Shown here piece after piece: positions 14,563-22,600 of a stretch of DNA of 41,372 nucleotides (positions within the stretch are counted from its first letter, which is position 1; every line of letters starts with the position of its first letter). The DNA is from Bacillota bacterium. GTDB lineage: Bacteria; Bacillota; Desulfotomaculia; Desulfotomaculales; Desulfohalotomaculaceae. The stretch lies in NCBI GenBank assembly GCA_009711615.1, contig VENI01000015.1:1-41372 (forward strand), in the 5' to 3' direction. The notes beneath the pieces are model-generated. The model was not told the DNA's origin and made no database searches. It saw only the letters and a list, made by a program, of their open reading frames with translations. The position numbers and the translations under genes were made by a program.

Positions 14563-15492
14563 CTAACTTCCGAACACCTTCATAATCTGAAGTACTGCGG
14601 GACCCAATAGTATTACGAAAATTGCAGGAAAGATAAATAATACCATTGGAATAAGCATTTTTACTGGTGCTTTCATAGCAGTTTCCTCAGCCCGCTGGCG
14701 TCGTTTTGAGCGCATTTCTCTTGACTGTAAACGCAGTACGTTTCCGATGCTGATACCTAGTTGGTCTGCTAGAATAATAGACCCAACAAAGTTGGAAAGA
14801 TCATTAACTCCGACCCGATCAGCCATATCTCGCAACGCTTCACGTCGGGGTTTACCCATTTTAGCTTCCTGCAGCACTTGTACAAACTCATCCGCCAATA
14901 CACCTTTTGTTTTTTCTACCACTTTCATCAATGCACCATCAAATCCTAAACCTGCTTCCACACTTACTGTTAGTAAATCTAAAACGTCTGGTAAGTTTTT
15001 TTGTACTTCTTCTTTCCGTCTTTTAATTTTTGAATTTAATATTAAATCTGGCATCAGCCAACCTAATGAGATACCCACCATCGACAGTAGTATAGCTTGA
15101 GAAGTATTTTTATCCAGTGTTTGGGCTAAAAACCAAAACAACATGGCGCCCCCGCTTGCTAATAAATATTTGATAACCATTAATTCCCTGGGGGCAATTT
15201 TACCTGGGTTCCCAGCTTCAATTAACTTTTTAGCTAATACTGCTTCCCGAGCTACCGGGATATATTTAGACATTAAATTTGCTGTTTTCCCTAAGGCAGG
15301 TTTAATGGCTCTGTGATATAGGGGAAAAGATAATTCCTGTTGCCGGATTGGGACTGAAGTAGGGGAGGGGCCCACTACGTCATTAACTCTTTTATTCATT
15401 TTTATACGCTCACCAAAAATTAGTTGTCTAATTAATAGGGTTGCTGTTAATACAAAACCAAAGATGCTGGTAACGGTGAGATATATTGTCAT
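14563..15492 (-). CDS. tadC: Tad pilus inner-membrane protein TadC
   Basis: A 309-aa type II secretion F-domain protein. There is an N-terminal helix (about 4-22), two further helices near 115-155, the cytoplasmic T2SSF helical domain (KNLPDVLDLLTVSVEAGLGFD, LSNFVGSIILADQLG) and a C-terminal helix (about 285-305). TadB and TadC together form the platform on which the TadA ATPase acts. ATG 15492 follows AGGAGGTG. It lies 13 bp after tadB and is complete. Confidence 0.92.
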   Translation of the reverse strand: MTIYLTVTSIFGFVLTATLLIRQLIFGERIKMNKRVNDVVGPSPTSVPIRQQELSFPLYHRAIKPALGKTANLMSKYIPVAREAVLAKKLIEAGNPGKIAPRELMVIKYLLASGGAMLFWFLAQTLDKNTSQAILLSMVGISLGWLMPDLILNSKIKRRKEEVQKNLPDVLDLLTVSVEAGLGFDGALMKVVEKTKGVLADEFVQVLQEAKMGKPRREALRDMADRVGVNDLSNFVGSIILADQLGISIGNVLRLQSREMRSKRRQRAEETAMKAPVKMLIPMVLFIFPAIFVILLGPAVLQIMKVFGS

Positions 15493-15505
15493 AGGAGCAC
15501 CTCCT

Positions 15506-16474
15506 TTAAACCTTGATATTTACAATTTTCTTGATTAGCAGTAGTCCAACCATTTCCCCTAATAATGCAACAGCTATCATAAATAATCCAATTTGGTTAT
15601 TAATTAACTCCATAATATATGAGGGGTTTACCACAAGCATAAATGAAGCTAATATAACAGGCAGCAGGCCAATTATTAGACCAGAAATACGGCCTTGGGC
15701 GGTAAGAGTTTTTACTTCTCGTTGAATGCGAATTCGCTCCCTAACGGTTTCTGCAATGCTATCTAGTACTTCAGCCAAGTTACCCCCTACTTGTCGTTGA
15801 ATTAATACAGCTGTTATTATCAGGTCCAAATCTTCACTTTTAATACGTTTTGCCATATTATCCAATGCTTCCTCAGTGGGAGTACCCAGGTTAACCTCCC
15901 GAAAAGTACGAGAGAATTCTTTCCTTATCGGGTCAGGCAGTTCTTTGCGAACCATATCCATGCTTTGTAAAAAACTAAAACCAGAACGAAGGGAATTAGA
16001 CATGATGGTCAGTGCATCACCTATTTGGGAATTAAAATTGCTTAGACGCTTAGTTCGAGCTCTGTTTATTAATAGAAAGGGTAACACTGATGCAGCACAT
16101 CCCAGTAGAATACCTAATACTAAATTTAATGTTATTACAGTTGTAGCAAAGGCAGAGCCCGATGCAACCAGTACCACAATCACTACAAATTCCTGGCCAC
16201 TAATGGGAACATCTGCTTCCTCTAGCTTTTTTTCTACCAATTTGCCCAACCGTTGGGCAATGAACAGGTGACTGGCTGTAGTAATCCATTTACGCCAAAA
16301 CTGTTGGTAATCTTTCTGAGATTTAGGCTGCAGTTTTTTCTTTACATCTTTAGCAGTGAGTTTTTTTACCCGACTTGAAACCGCTTGGGAGTCGGCGGCT
16401 TTAAGCTGTTGAATTCCTAGTACCAGTAAAGTAAAGGTGATAAAGGTAAGCACACTTATTCCTTTGGGGTCCAT
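15506..16474 (-). CDS. tadB: Tad pilus inner-membrane protein TadB
   Basis: A 322-aa T2SSF-domain protein. The N-terminal helix is at about 6-22, followed by a basic linker, two helices near 110-150, the F domain with LTIMSNSLRSGFSFLQSM and LIITAVLIQRQVGGNLAEVLD, and two C-terminal helices. The motif RQVGGNLAEVL is typical of TadB/GspF. ATG 16474 has AAGGAGGTGG upstream. It is 12 bp downstream of tadA. It partners TadC in the membrane platform of the pilus. Confidence 0.93.
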   Translation of the reverse strand: MDPKGISVLTFITFTLLVLGIQQLKAADSQAVSSRVKKLTAKDVKKKLQPKSQKDYQQFWRKWITTASHLFIAQRLGKLVEKKLEEADVPISGQEFVVIVVLVASGSAFATTVITLNLVLGILLGCAASVLPFLLINRARTKRLSNFNSQIGDALTIMSNSLRSGFSFLQSMDMVRKELPDPIRKEFSRTFREVNLGTPTEEALDNMAKRIKSEDLDLIITAVLIQRQVGGNLAEVLDSIAETVRERIRIQREVKTLTAQGRISGLIIGLLPVILASFMLVVNPSYIMELINNQIGLFMIAVALLGEMVGLLLIKKIVNIKV

Positions 16475-16486
16475 ACCGCCACCTCC

Positions 16487-17851
16487 TTAAAAAATTGATG
16501 GTTGAAATAATTCGGGCGGCAATTTTATACCACTAGCTTCCAATCGGTCAATAAACTTAGGGCGAATACCGGAGGACTGGAAGTCTCCTTCTACTTCGCT
16601 GTCTTGGTTGATACCTGTCTGCCGGAAACTATACAGATCTTGCAGCACTACAACATCACCCTCCATGCCTTGTACCTCGGTAAGGTATGTAATACGGCGG
16701 GAACCATCCCTTAAACGAGATTGTTGAATTATTAGATCAATGGCAGAAGCAATCTGCTCTCTAATGGCCCGTATCGGAAGATCCATGCCAGCCATCATCA
16801 CCATGGTTTCTAAACGGGATAACATATCTCGAGGGGAGTTAGCATGGCCGGTAGTCATTGAACCGTCGTGGCCAGTATTCATGGCCTGCAGCATATCCAA
16901 AGCCTCTCCGCTACGCACCTCACCAACCACAACTCGGTCGGGGCGCATCCGAAGGGAGTTTCGTACTAAATCTCTAATTGTAATGGCCCCTTTTCCTTCA
17001 ATATTGGGTGGACGGCTTTCTAACGTTAAAACATGGGGTTGTCGCAGTTGCAGTTCTGCCGCATCTTCAATGGTAACGATTCTTTCGTTGCTTGGAACAA
17101 ATGATGATAATACGTTTAATGTCGTTGTTTTACCACTACCGGTACCCCCAGAAACAACTATATTTAAACGTGCTTTTACACAAGCTTCGATGAATTGGGC
17201 CATTTCAGGTGTCATAGTACCAAAATTAATTAAATCATCAACAGTAAAGGGGTCTTTAGAAAATTTGCGAATGGTTATTGTGGGACCGTTTAAAGCCAGC
17301 GGTGGGATGATGGCATTCACCCTGGAACCGTCCGGTAGTCTTGCATCTACCATGGGCATACTTTCATCAATTCTCCGTCCAATGGGCGCTACAATACGCT
17401 CAATTATTTGCAGTACGTGGTTGTCATCTCGAAAGTTTACTTCAGAGAGAGTTAATCTACCATTTTTTTCCACATAAACTTGATTAGGGCCGTTTACCAT
17501 CACTTCACTTACATCAGGGTCGTTAAGCAGGGGAGTGATGGGACCATAACCGGTAATTTCATCAACAAGTTCACCAGCAATACGCATTTTGTCCAAACGA
17601 GGGATGTGGGAATTCTCATCATCCTCGTTAATAAATTGGTCTACTAACTGTTCTATTTTTTTAGTTAGTAGCTCGTTTTTATCCTTTTCTTCAGCCGGGA
17701 TTTCTTTTAACTGTGCAATAACCTTCTTGTGCAAGTTGTTTTTTAGTAAAGCGAAGGGGTCCCGGTTTCCTGGGGTAGAGGAAGAATCTTTTTTATCTTT
17801 TGTATGATTGGTGGATGCTTTTTTACTTTCCAATTTTTCTAGTAACGACAT
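16487..17851 (-). CDS. tadA: Tad pilus assembly ATPase TadA (CpaF)
   Basis: A 454-aa secretion ATPase that powers pilus extension and retraction in the Tad system. A variable, charged N-terminus (about 1-95) precedes the CpaF core: DPDVSEVMVNG, GRRIDESMPMVDARLPDGSRVN, Walker A GGTGSGKTT (K241), the Asp box TIEDAAELQL, Walker B VVVGEVRSGEALDML and the His box TGHDGSMTTGHAN. All motifs are intact. ATG 17851 is preceded by TAGGAG. It is immediately downstream of cpaE (14 bp) and followed by tadB. Confidence 0.95.
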   Translation of the reverse strand: MSLLEKLESKKASTNHTKDKKDSSSTPGNRDPFALLKNNLHKKVIAQLKEIPAEEKDKNELLTKKIEQLVDQFINEDDENSHIPRLDKMRIAGELVDEITGYGPITPLLNDPDVSEVMVNGPNQVYVEKNGRLTLSEVNFRDDNHVLQIIERIVAPIGRRIDESMPMVDARLPDGSRVNAIIPPLALNGPTITIRKFSKDPFTVDDLINFGTMTPEMAQFIEACVKARLNIVVSGGTGSGKTTTLNVLSSFVPSNERIVTIEDAAELQLRQPHVLTLESRPPNIEGKGAITIRDLVRNSLRMRPDRVVVGEVRSGEALDMLQAMNTGHDGSMTTGHANSPRDMLSRLETMVMMAGMDLPIRAIREQIASAIDLIIQQSRLRDGSRRITYLTEVQGMEGDVVVLQDLYSFRQTGINQDSEVEGDFQSSGIRPKFIDRLEASGIKLPPELFQPSIF

Positions 17852-17864
17852 AATAGATCAACTC

Positions 17865-19088
17865 CTAAAAGCTGAATATTTTACTAACCAGTGATTTTTT
17901 AGCGTTATTTTCTTGTGTGTCTTCCGCCTTTGACAGGTTTAAAAGGCCGATAAGTTCTTTTATGCTGGTAGATACCCTGGTGCTTGTCTGACTCATCACA
18001 AAGGGAAGACCTTTATTGATGGAGTTCCTTACCGTTTTTTGATCTTCTGGTATGGTGGCTGCTAAGGTAGTACCTAAGGTTTTTTCCAGATCTTTTATTT
18101 TAATGCCTTCCTGGCTATGTTGGTTTAACAGTACTCGTACTTTGGCGGTGTAATTTAGAGTGCTTAAAATTTCCTGAGCTGTTTTTACATGTTTTAAAGT
18201 TGTCAGGTCTTGGTTTAATACTAGAAGTATTTGATCACTCATTTCCAGAACTTCCAAGTTAATATCGCTATATCCCGGGGCGGTATCAATAATGATATAA
18301 TCAAAATTATTCTTTAATACCTGCAATATTTGTTGGACGTGTTGTGGCTGTATTAACTCGGCCTGCTCAGGACTGGTCGGAGCAGGTAGAATGCGAGTGC
18401 CGGAAAGGTGAGGGACTAAGAAAGTATCAATTAAAGTAAAGTCAAACGTATCATCTTCTTGCACTAAGTCGGCAATAGTTCCTTTAACATTGATATTTAG
18501 CATTACCGATGCATCACCGGCGGTTAAGTCAAGATCCAGAAGAGCTACTTTCTTTTGATTATCTTGGGCCAGTGAAACAGCAACATTAGTGGCCAGCATA
18601 GTTTTTCCCACACCACCTTTGGTACAGAAGTAGGTGATAATTTTACCCCGGTGGGGACGTACAGGAGATTTATTATTTACCGGTTTGTTCTGTAACAAAT
18701 GTACGTTACGCTTTTGATGGGTTTCATTTACTTTACGTATAGTATCTGCCAGTTCGCTGGCTGAGAAAGGCTTAACAAGGTACTCACGAGCTCCGGCAGT
18801 CATAGCCTTGCGCAAGTATTCGCTTTCACCCTGGATAGATACAATGATAATGCCACACTCTGGGTGTTCCATGGTAATTTGTTCAGTGGCACCGATGCCG
18901 TCCAATTGGGGCATATTAATATCCATCAATATTACATCCGGTTTTATTTCCCCGGCCAGAGTAACTGCTTCTTGCCCATCCGCAGCCTCGCCAACCACAT
19001 CAATATCATCTTCAAAGTAAAGTAAACGTTTTATATCATCCCTGGTATTGGAAATGTCATCTGCTATTAATACTCTAATTGGTGTCAT
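17865..19088 (-). CDS. cpaE: CpaE-like MinD/ParA ATPase with N-terminal receiver domain
   Basis: A 407-aa fusion. Residues 1-125 form a response-regulator receiver with acidic pair D10/D11, phosphoacceptor D56 in VILMDINMPQLDG, and a conserved Lys in VKPFSASEL. After a linker comes a MinD-type ATPase with deviant Walker A KGGVGKT, DLDLTAGD, and IIIDTAPGYSDIN. In Caulobacter, CpaE positions the pilus machinery and its receiver is degenerate; here all phosphorylation residues look intact. GGAGGGG precedes ATG 19088, so this start is preferred over the ATG five codons earlier. It lies between cpaB and tadA. Confidence 0.92.
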   Translation of the reverse strand: MTPIRVLIADDISNTRDDIKRLLYFEDDIDVVGEAADGQEAVTLAGEIKPDVILMDINMPQLDGIGATEQITMEHPECGIIIVSIQGESEYLRKAMTAGAREYLVKPFSASELADTIRKVNETHQKRNVHLLQNKPVNNKSPVRPHRGKIITYFCTKGGVGKTMLATNVAVSLAQDNQKKVALLDLDLTAGDASVMLNINVKGTIADLVQEDDTFDFTLIDTFLVPHLSGTRILPAPTSPEQAELIQPQHVQQILQVLKNNFDYIIIDTAPGYSDINLEVLEMSDQILLVLNQDLTTLKHVKTAQEILSTLNYTAKVRVLLNQHSQEGIKIKDLEKTLGTTLAATIPEDQKTVRNSINKGLPFVMSQTSTRVSTSIKELIGLLNLSKAEDTQENNAKKSLVSKIFSF

Positions 19089-19130
19089 ATTAACCCCTCC
19101 CATATCCCAATATTTTTATAATTGTTACTT

Positions 19131-19826
19131 TTATCTAATAAGTTCTTGAATGGTGCTCATTGGTAACCCTGGAGCATTATCGTCTTTCGGTGATCGCAGT
19201 ACCATGTGTAAACCACCTCGTTCTTTGGCTAGCACAATCATTTGTGCTTGGGATGGGGTAACCATTAAGGTTACCGTAGAAGGTTCTTCCTGACCTCCGG
19301 AAGTCCCCTGAATCCTTTTATTTACTGCTAATACCGGCACTTTATGGATGATAGTGCTGGTGGCTACTTTTCCATTGGGGGTATCAAAGGTTACCAGTAC
19401 ATCCACATTATCCCCAATACCCAGTAAACCGTGCAGTGCAGACACGTTATTTGCTGGGATTGTTACCGCTCGTTTACCAGGTTCAACTTTGGCTGATAAC
19501 CCACCGGCGGGGTCATTTTTACCAATCAATTTATTACTTAGTATTTGTTCACCGGGATAGATGTCGCTGCGAGCTAGTTTTCCCACAGCATCTTTAGCAT
19601 CTACTATAGCCCCGGGCATTATGTATTCTACTGGCATTTCTATAAATTCCAGCATTTGATCGTTTATTGGGGTCTTTGCTGAAATTTTTTGCTTAGCGGT
19701 GGCTACTTGGGAAAAATTACCGGAAGTACGATAAGTTTCTTTTACACTTTCCAAGTATTTGTAAGTACCAAAGGCTGCTATAATAGCAAATACCAATGCC
19801 AGTAGAAGAATCAGTTTGTTTCTCAT
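19131..19826 (-). CDS. cpaB: Tad pilus assembly protein CpaB (RcpC)
   Basis: A 231-aa protein with one N-terminal membrane helix (about 4-22) and a SAF domain (AKQKISAKTPINDQMLEFIEMP, then IYPGEQILSNKL). The CpaB/RcpC C-terminal domain follows, with VEPGKRAVTIPANNVSALHG and IGDNVDVLVTFD. In Gram-negative bacteria it works with the secretin RcpA; no secretin gene is present, as expected in a monoderm. ATG 19826 has AAAGGAGA upstream. It is the gene before cpaE. Confidence 0.92.
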   Translation of the reverse strand: MRNKLILLLALVFAIIAAFGTYKYLESVKETYRTSGNFSQVATAKQKISAKTPINDQMLEFIEMPVEYIMPGAIVDAKDAVGKLARSDIYPGEQILSNKLIGKNDPAGGLSAKVEPGKRAVTIPANNVSALHGLLGIGDNVDVLVTFDTPNGKVATSTIIHKVPVLAVNKRIQGTSGGQEEPSTVTLMVTPSQAQMIVLAKERGGLHMVLRSPKDDNAPGLPMSTIQELIR

Positions 19827-19854
19827 GGTGATGTCTCCTTTACTTTAATAATTA

Positions 19855-20790
19855 TTATTGAATTAATTTAGCGGCATATAATCCATAATTATTCTGATTG
19901 GGGTCTATGGTGTAGGATACATCTTCAGGGGGAACCATTCGTAAAAAATAGCCAGAAACATAACTATCATTTCCGCTTCCGCCAACATCTTTTAACAGGA
20001 AAGCACCAAAACCCACTATATATACTTCATCTCTACCGTTTAATGAGGTTGGGTCATAAATTGGCACAAACATTACCATGGGGCAGTCCTGGTAATATTG
20101 ATCAATGCTACATGGTGGATAGTGTGGGCATTGGGAGATTCGATAGTTTACACCATCTTCAGTAGGCCCTGACATGTTTCCGGGTTCAGTTTCAATCCAT
20201 TCACCTGCACTAACAACACCGTCGTAACCTTCTTTCATGTAATTGCGGTAACTTTTGGCACCAGTAAGTTCTAATGCCAGCGGTCCGTAGTTGCCTGGGC
20301 CGTAATCTTCATCCGAACCGGCCTTAAGTTGATATTCCTGACCGTAAACCAGTGTTTGGTCCGGAATGCCAAAGGGAACAATGCCAGTCATGCTATTTAC
20401 GCTACCATAGGTTGCGGTTGCCAATGCGTTTACATTGCCAGAATTTATACCTATAACTTGGGCAAAATGATAGCTTACTGAACGAGATGTCTGTACAGTT
20501 ACCGTAGTGTTATCAGGATTAAAACTAACTGTTGCTTTACCGGGTAGTACACCGTTATATTCAAGGTATTGATACGCTTCAACCTCAGCGTCAGAAGTTG
20601 AAGGGAGTTCCTTTGCCGCTGCAAGTGCAGCGGAATCACTGGCGTTAGACAGTTTGGTTTTCTCCAATGCTAGGGCTCCTATATCAACTACTAGGGCACT
20701 CATTGCCAGCATTACCACTAACGCTACTGCTACTAGAACCACAGCTACTCCATCTTCATTATTTTTAAGGTTAATGAGTATTTTTTTCAT
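19855..20790 (-). CDS. tadG: TadG-like pilus assembly protein
   Basis: A 311-aa protein with a short cytoplasmic N-terminus, a TadG-type membrane helix (NNEDGVAVVLVAVALVVML region) and the typical following segment DIGALALEKTKLSNASDSAALAAAKELP. The rest is an extracellular, Asn/Gly/Tyr-rich domain with a possible disulfide pair in CPHYPPC. ATG 20790 is preferred because AGGA lies 9 nt upstream; the ATG at 20799 abuts that AGGA. A 160-bp gap separates it from tadE, so a separate promoter is possible. Confidence 0.85.
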   Translation of the reverse strand: MKKILINLKNNEDGVAVVLVAVALVVMLAMSALVVDIGALALEKTKLSNASDSAALAAAKELPSTSDAEVEAYQYLEYNGVLPGKATVSFNPDNTTVTVQTSRSVSYHFAQVIGINSGNVNALATATYGSVNSMTGIVPFGIPDQTLVYGQEYQLKAGSDEDYGPGNYGPLALELTGAKSYRNYMKEGYDGVVSAGEWIETEPGNMSGPTEDGVNYRISQCPHYPPCSIDQYYQDCPMVMFVPIYDPTSLNGRDEVYIVGFGAFLLKDVGGSGNDSYVSGYFLRMVPPEDVSYTIDPNQNNYGLYAAKLIQ

Positions 20791-20948
20791 GCTCATCATT
20801 CCTAATCATTAGATTTTTTTTACATGTAGTATCAAGAGATACGCTTGACCGAATACTGGGTCTGCAAGAAAGTTGTGTGATAAAATTACCTGATAGTTGA
20901 CGTTTGTCCTAACTTAATACCAAGTACTCGGGCAAAGGTATAAAGTAG

Positions 20949-21359
20949 TCATTCAACTCGCATTGTTGATTGTGCCCGAAGCGTTACAGGATTTGGTAAA
21001 AAATCTGAGAATATCGGAGTTATTAGTGCTATATCGTACGTTATTTCAACTGTCAGTGGTAGACCGGAAGTACGGGAACTCTGACTGGGTTCAAGTTTTG
21101 TAACATGCAGTTTTGTATCTGCTTCAGGTAAAGGAGCGGCTTCTCGGATGCGACCGATGATCTCAGCATCGGTTTTCCCCACAGTACCATACCGTACTCC
21201 TTCCCGGGCTGCGTGTGTAATTACCAGGTAAGAGTGGAAGATACGCCCAAACTCTAATATGCCAAAAAGAATGACAATAATTATGGGGAGAATTAATGCC
21301 AGTTCTACCATAGACTGACCTTTTTCATTTTTGCGTAAGTTAGCAAACCACATCATCAT
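20949..21359 (-). CDS. tadE: TadE pseudopilin-like protein
   Basis: A 136-aa protein with the TadE N-terminus: a short basic leader ending in KNEKG, then QSMVELALILPIIIVILFGILEFGRI, where the Gly/Gln junction and the following Glu match the prepilin peptidase site. The rest is a periplasm-like domain with AAREGVRYG, typical of TadE. It is probably processed by the adjacent TadV. It starts 3 bp from the tadV stop. Confidence 0.92.
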   Translation of the reverse strand: MMMWFANLRKNEKGQSMVELALILPIIIVILFGILEFGRIFHSYLVITHAAREGVRYGTVGKTDAEIIGRIREAAPLPEADTKLHVTKLEPSQSSRTSGLPLTVEITYDIALITPIFSDFLPNPVTLRAQSTMRVE

Positions 21360-21362
21360 GTT

Positions 21363-21875
21363 TCACCTCAATATATAAGCTACTGCAGTACCAGTGACAA
21401 TGGCAATTCCATAGGGGAAGGTCTGGTACTTAACACTGTTATGTATGGAACCTATCACGTCTGCCCTGGGAACAATATAGAAAATTGAAAGAAGAGTGTA
21501 CCAAATTGCCCGCAGTCGTAGTTTGAACTGGCCGCTCTTTATCATAACTATCAGCGAAAGTATCCCCCCGGCAATGGCGGTGGCTAGAAAAGCCAACCAA
21601 ACAAATTCAGGTCCTTTAAACGCCCCAATAACTGCCATTAACTTTACATCGCCTGCACCCATACCCCCGAAAATAAAGGGAATGATCAGAACACCCAATC
21701 CCAGCAAGAAACCTTTCATGCTGAATAGGACGCCCTCAAGTCCATTAAGGTAGAGGTTGCCTGTTAAAGCGATTACTGCTGCCGGTAGTAAAACAAGGTT
21801 GTAGATTTTTTTATATTTAATATCTGTGTAAAGGCAAATAACCAGTAGGCAAATTAAAATGTAGTCAATAAACAT
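21363..21875 (-). CDS. tadV: prepilin peptidase TadV/CpaA
   Basis: A 170-aa polytopic A24 aspartic protease of the small type without the N-methylase domain. The catalytic aspartates are D18 (YTDIKYKKIYN) and D76 in GGMGAGDVKL (GxGD motif). There are about five or six membrane helices. It cleaves Flp pilin leaders and probably TadE. ATG 21875 is preferred to the TTG three codons earlier because AGAAAGG sits about 11 nt upstream. It follows flp after an 80-bp gap with a hairpin. Confidence 0.9.
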   Translation of the reverse strand: MFIDYILICLLVICLYTDIKYKKIYNLVLLPAAVIALTGNLYLNGLEGVLFSMKGFLLGLGVLIIPFIFGGMGAGDVKLMAVIGAFKGPEFVWLAFLATAIAGGILSLIVMIKSGQFKLRLRAIWYTLLSIFYIVPRADVIGSIHNSVKYQTFPYGIAIVTGTAVAYILR

Positions 21876-21911
21876 AATGGCCAAAACCTTTCTGGTTAAT
21901 TTTTGTGAAAA

Positions 21912-21937
21912 TGGCCCTACTTAAGCAAGTAGGGCCA
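21912..21937 (-). terminator. intercistronic hairpin between flp and tadV
   Basis: A perfect 11-bp stem (21912-21922 with 21927-21937) and 4-nt loop, followed on the minus strand by TTTTC and further on AAAAA rather than a clean T run. Such a partial terminator or mRNA-stabilising hairpin behind flp would give more pilin than machinery. Confidence 0.6.
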
Positions 21938-21964
21938 GAGGTTTTAAAAATAATTTTGCCTAAA

Positions 21965-22159
21965 TTATGGGGAAGTTGTAGTAGCGGATGAAGCGTTTTT
22001 AATTGTATCGCTTACACTATTAAATTTGTCGTTTAGGCTAGTTCCTAGAACAGTGAGTGCACCAACTACAACTACTGCTACTAATGCAATGATTAAACCG
22101 TATTCAGCCATACCTTGACCTTCCTCTTCAGTCCATAATCTCTTTACCATTTTTAACAT
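21965..22159 (-). CDS. flp: Flp-type major pilin
   Basis: A 64-aa type IVb pilin. The leader MLKMVKRLWTEEEG is followed by QGMAEYGLIIALVAVVVVGAL; the peptidase site is G14/Q15 and the conserved Glu-Tyr is at E19-Y20. The mature tail is short and Ser/Thr-rich, as in other Flp pilins. A strong GGAGGT site precedes ATG 22159. It is followed by the processing enzyme TadV and preceded by a second Flp-like gene. Confidence 0.95.
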   Translation of the reverse strand: MLKMVKRLWTEEEGQGMAEYGLIIALVAVVVVGALTVLGTSLNDKFNSVSDTIKNASSATTTSP

Positions 22160-22178
22160 TTAATCTACCTCCAAAAAA

Positions 22179-22352
22179 TTAATTATTATTGCCAAACAAG
22201 CCATTGAGTTCATTTTCATTCGGATACAAAACATCTTTAATGGTGAGCCCTAATTGTGTTATGACTAATAAGCAAGTAACAAATATAAGACCTATTATTA
22301 GCGCGTATTCAGTGAGTGCCTGTCCACTTTCATCTAGCCAAAAGTTAATCAT
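22179..22352 (-). CDS. second, divergent Flp-like pilin (57 aa)
   Basis: A 57-aa protein starting MINFWLDESGQALTEYALII. The G10/Q11 junction followed by E15-Y16 matches the Flp prepilin peptidase motif, and a hydrophobic helix follows. The tail is acidic and Asn-rich (NENELNGLFGNNN). It lacks the basic residues usual in the Flp leader and has a weak ribosome binding site compared with flp. It lies 19 bp upstream of flp, so it is probably a minor pilin or an initiator. I rely on the motif and position. Confidence 0.8.
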   Translation of the reverse strand: MINFWLDESGQALTEYALIIGLIFVTCLLVITQLGLTIKDVLYPNENELNGLFGNNN

Positions 22353-22470
22353 TTTTCTCGGTGCCCCACCCCCCTAAAAATGTTCTTCCGTGAAGAATGG
22401 CTTTATCTTGACTATATCCTAACAGTTATTTCATATTTTTACATGAACCTGCAGTCCACAAATAAGGTGA

Positions 22471-22527
22471 AGTTATAGTCTCAATCAAATACTTATTTGC
22501 GGTCCCAAGTATGATAGGACTATAGTT
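22471..22527. repeat. imperfect inverted repeat upstream of the pilin genes
   Basis: TTATAGTCTCAATCAAATACTT is mirrored by AAGTATGATAGGACTATAGT across an approximately 12-nt centre. It lies in the 247-bp gap between the regulator gene and the pilin genes, so it could be an operator. A TGTCGAA heptamer (Spo0A-box-like) lies at 22534-22540, and a short hairpin TTCTTC/GAAGAA at 22383-22397. Confidence 0.4.
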
Positions 22528-22565
22528 TGAAGCTGTCGAAATATTGAGTTAATTTACTTCGAAAG

Positions 22566-22600
22566 AAAACCCGCCTTAAGCGAGTGCTAAAGCGGGTTTT
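22566..22600 (-). terminator. terminator of the DegSU-like operon
   Basis: On the minus strand AAAACCCGC pairs with GCGGGTTTT and is followed by TTTTCTTT. The hairpin starts at the stop codon of the response regulator, separating it from the Tad genes. Confidence 0.8.

Noticed and set aside
14747..15100. 117-aa frame antisense to tadC
   Set aside because: A shadow of the well-supported tadC; no ribosome binding site.
16740..17477. 245-aa open frame antisense to tadA
   Set aside because: The minus strand encodes the intact TadA motifs. The antisense frame shows no family pattern and no ribosome binding site, so it is a codon-bias shadow.
20800..20948. A c-di-GMP riboswitch before tadG
   Set aside because: The minus-strand gap has no GEMM core sequence. 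It is simply a spacer that may contain a promoter.
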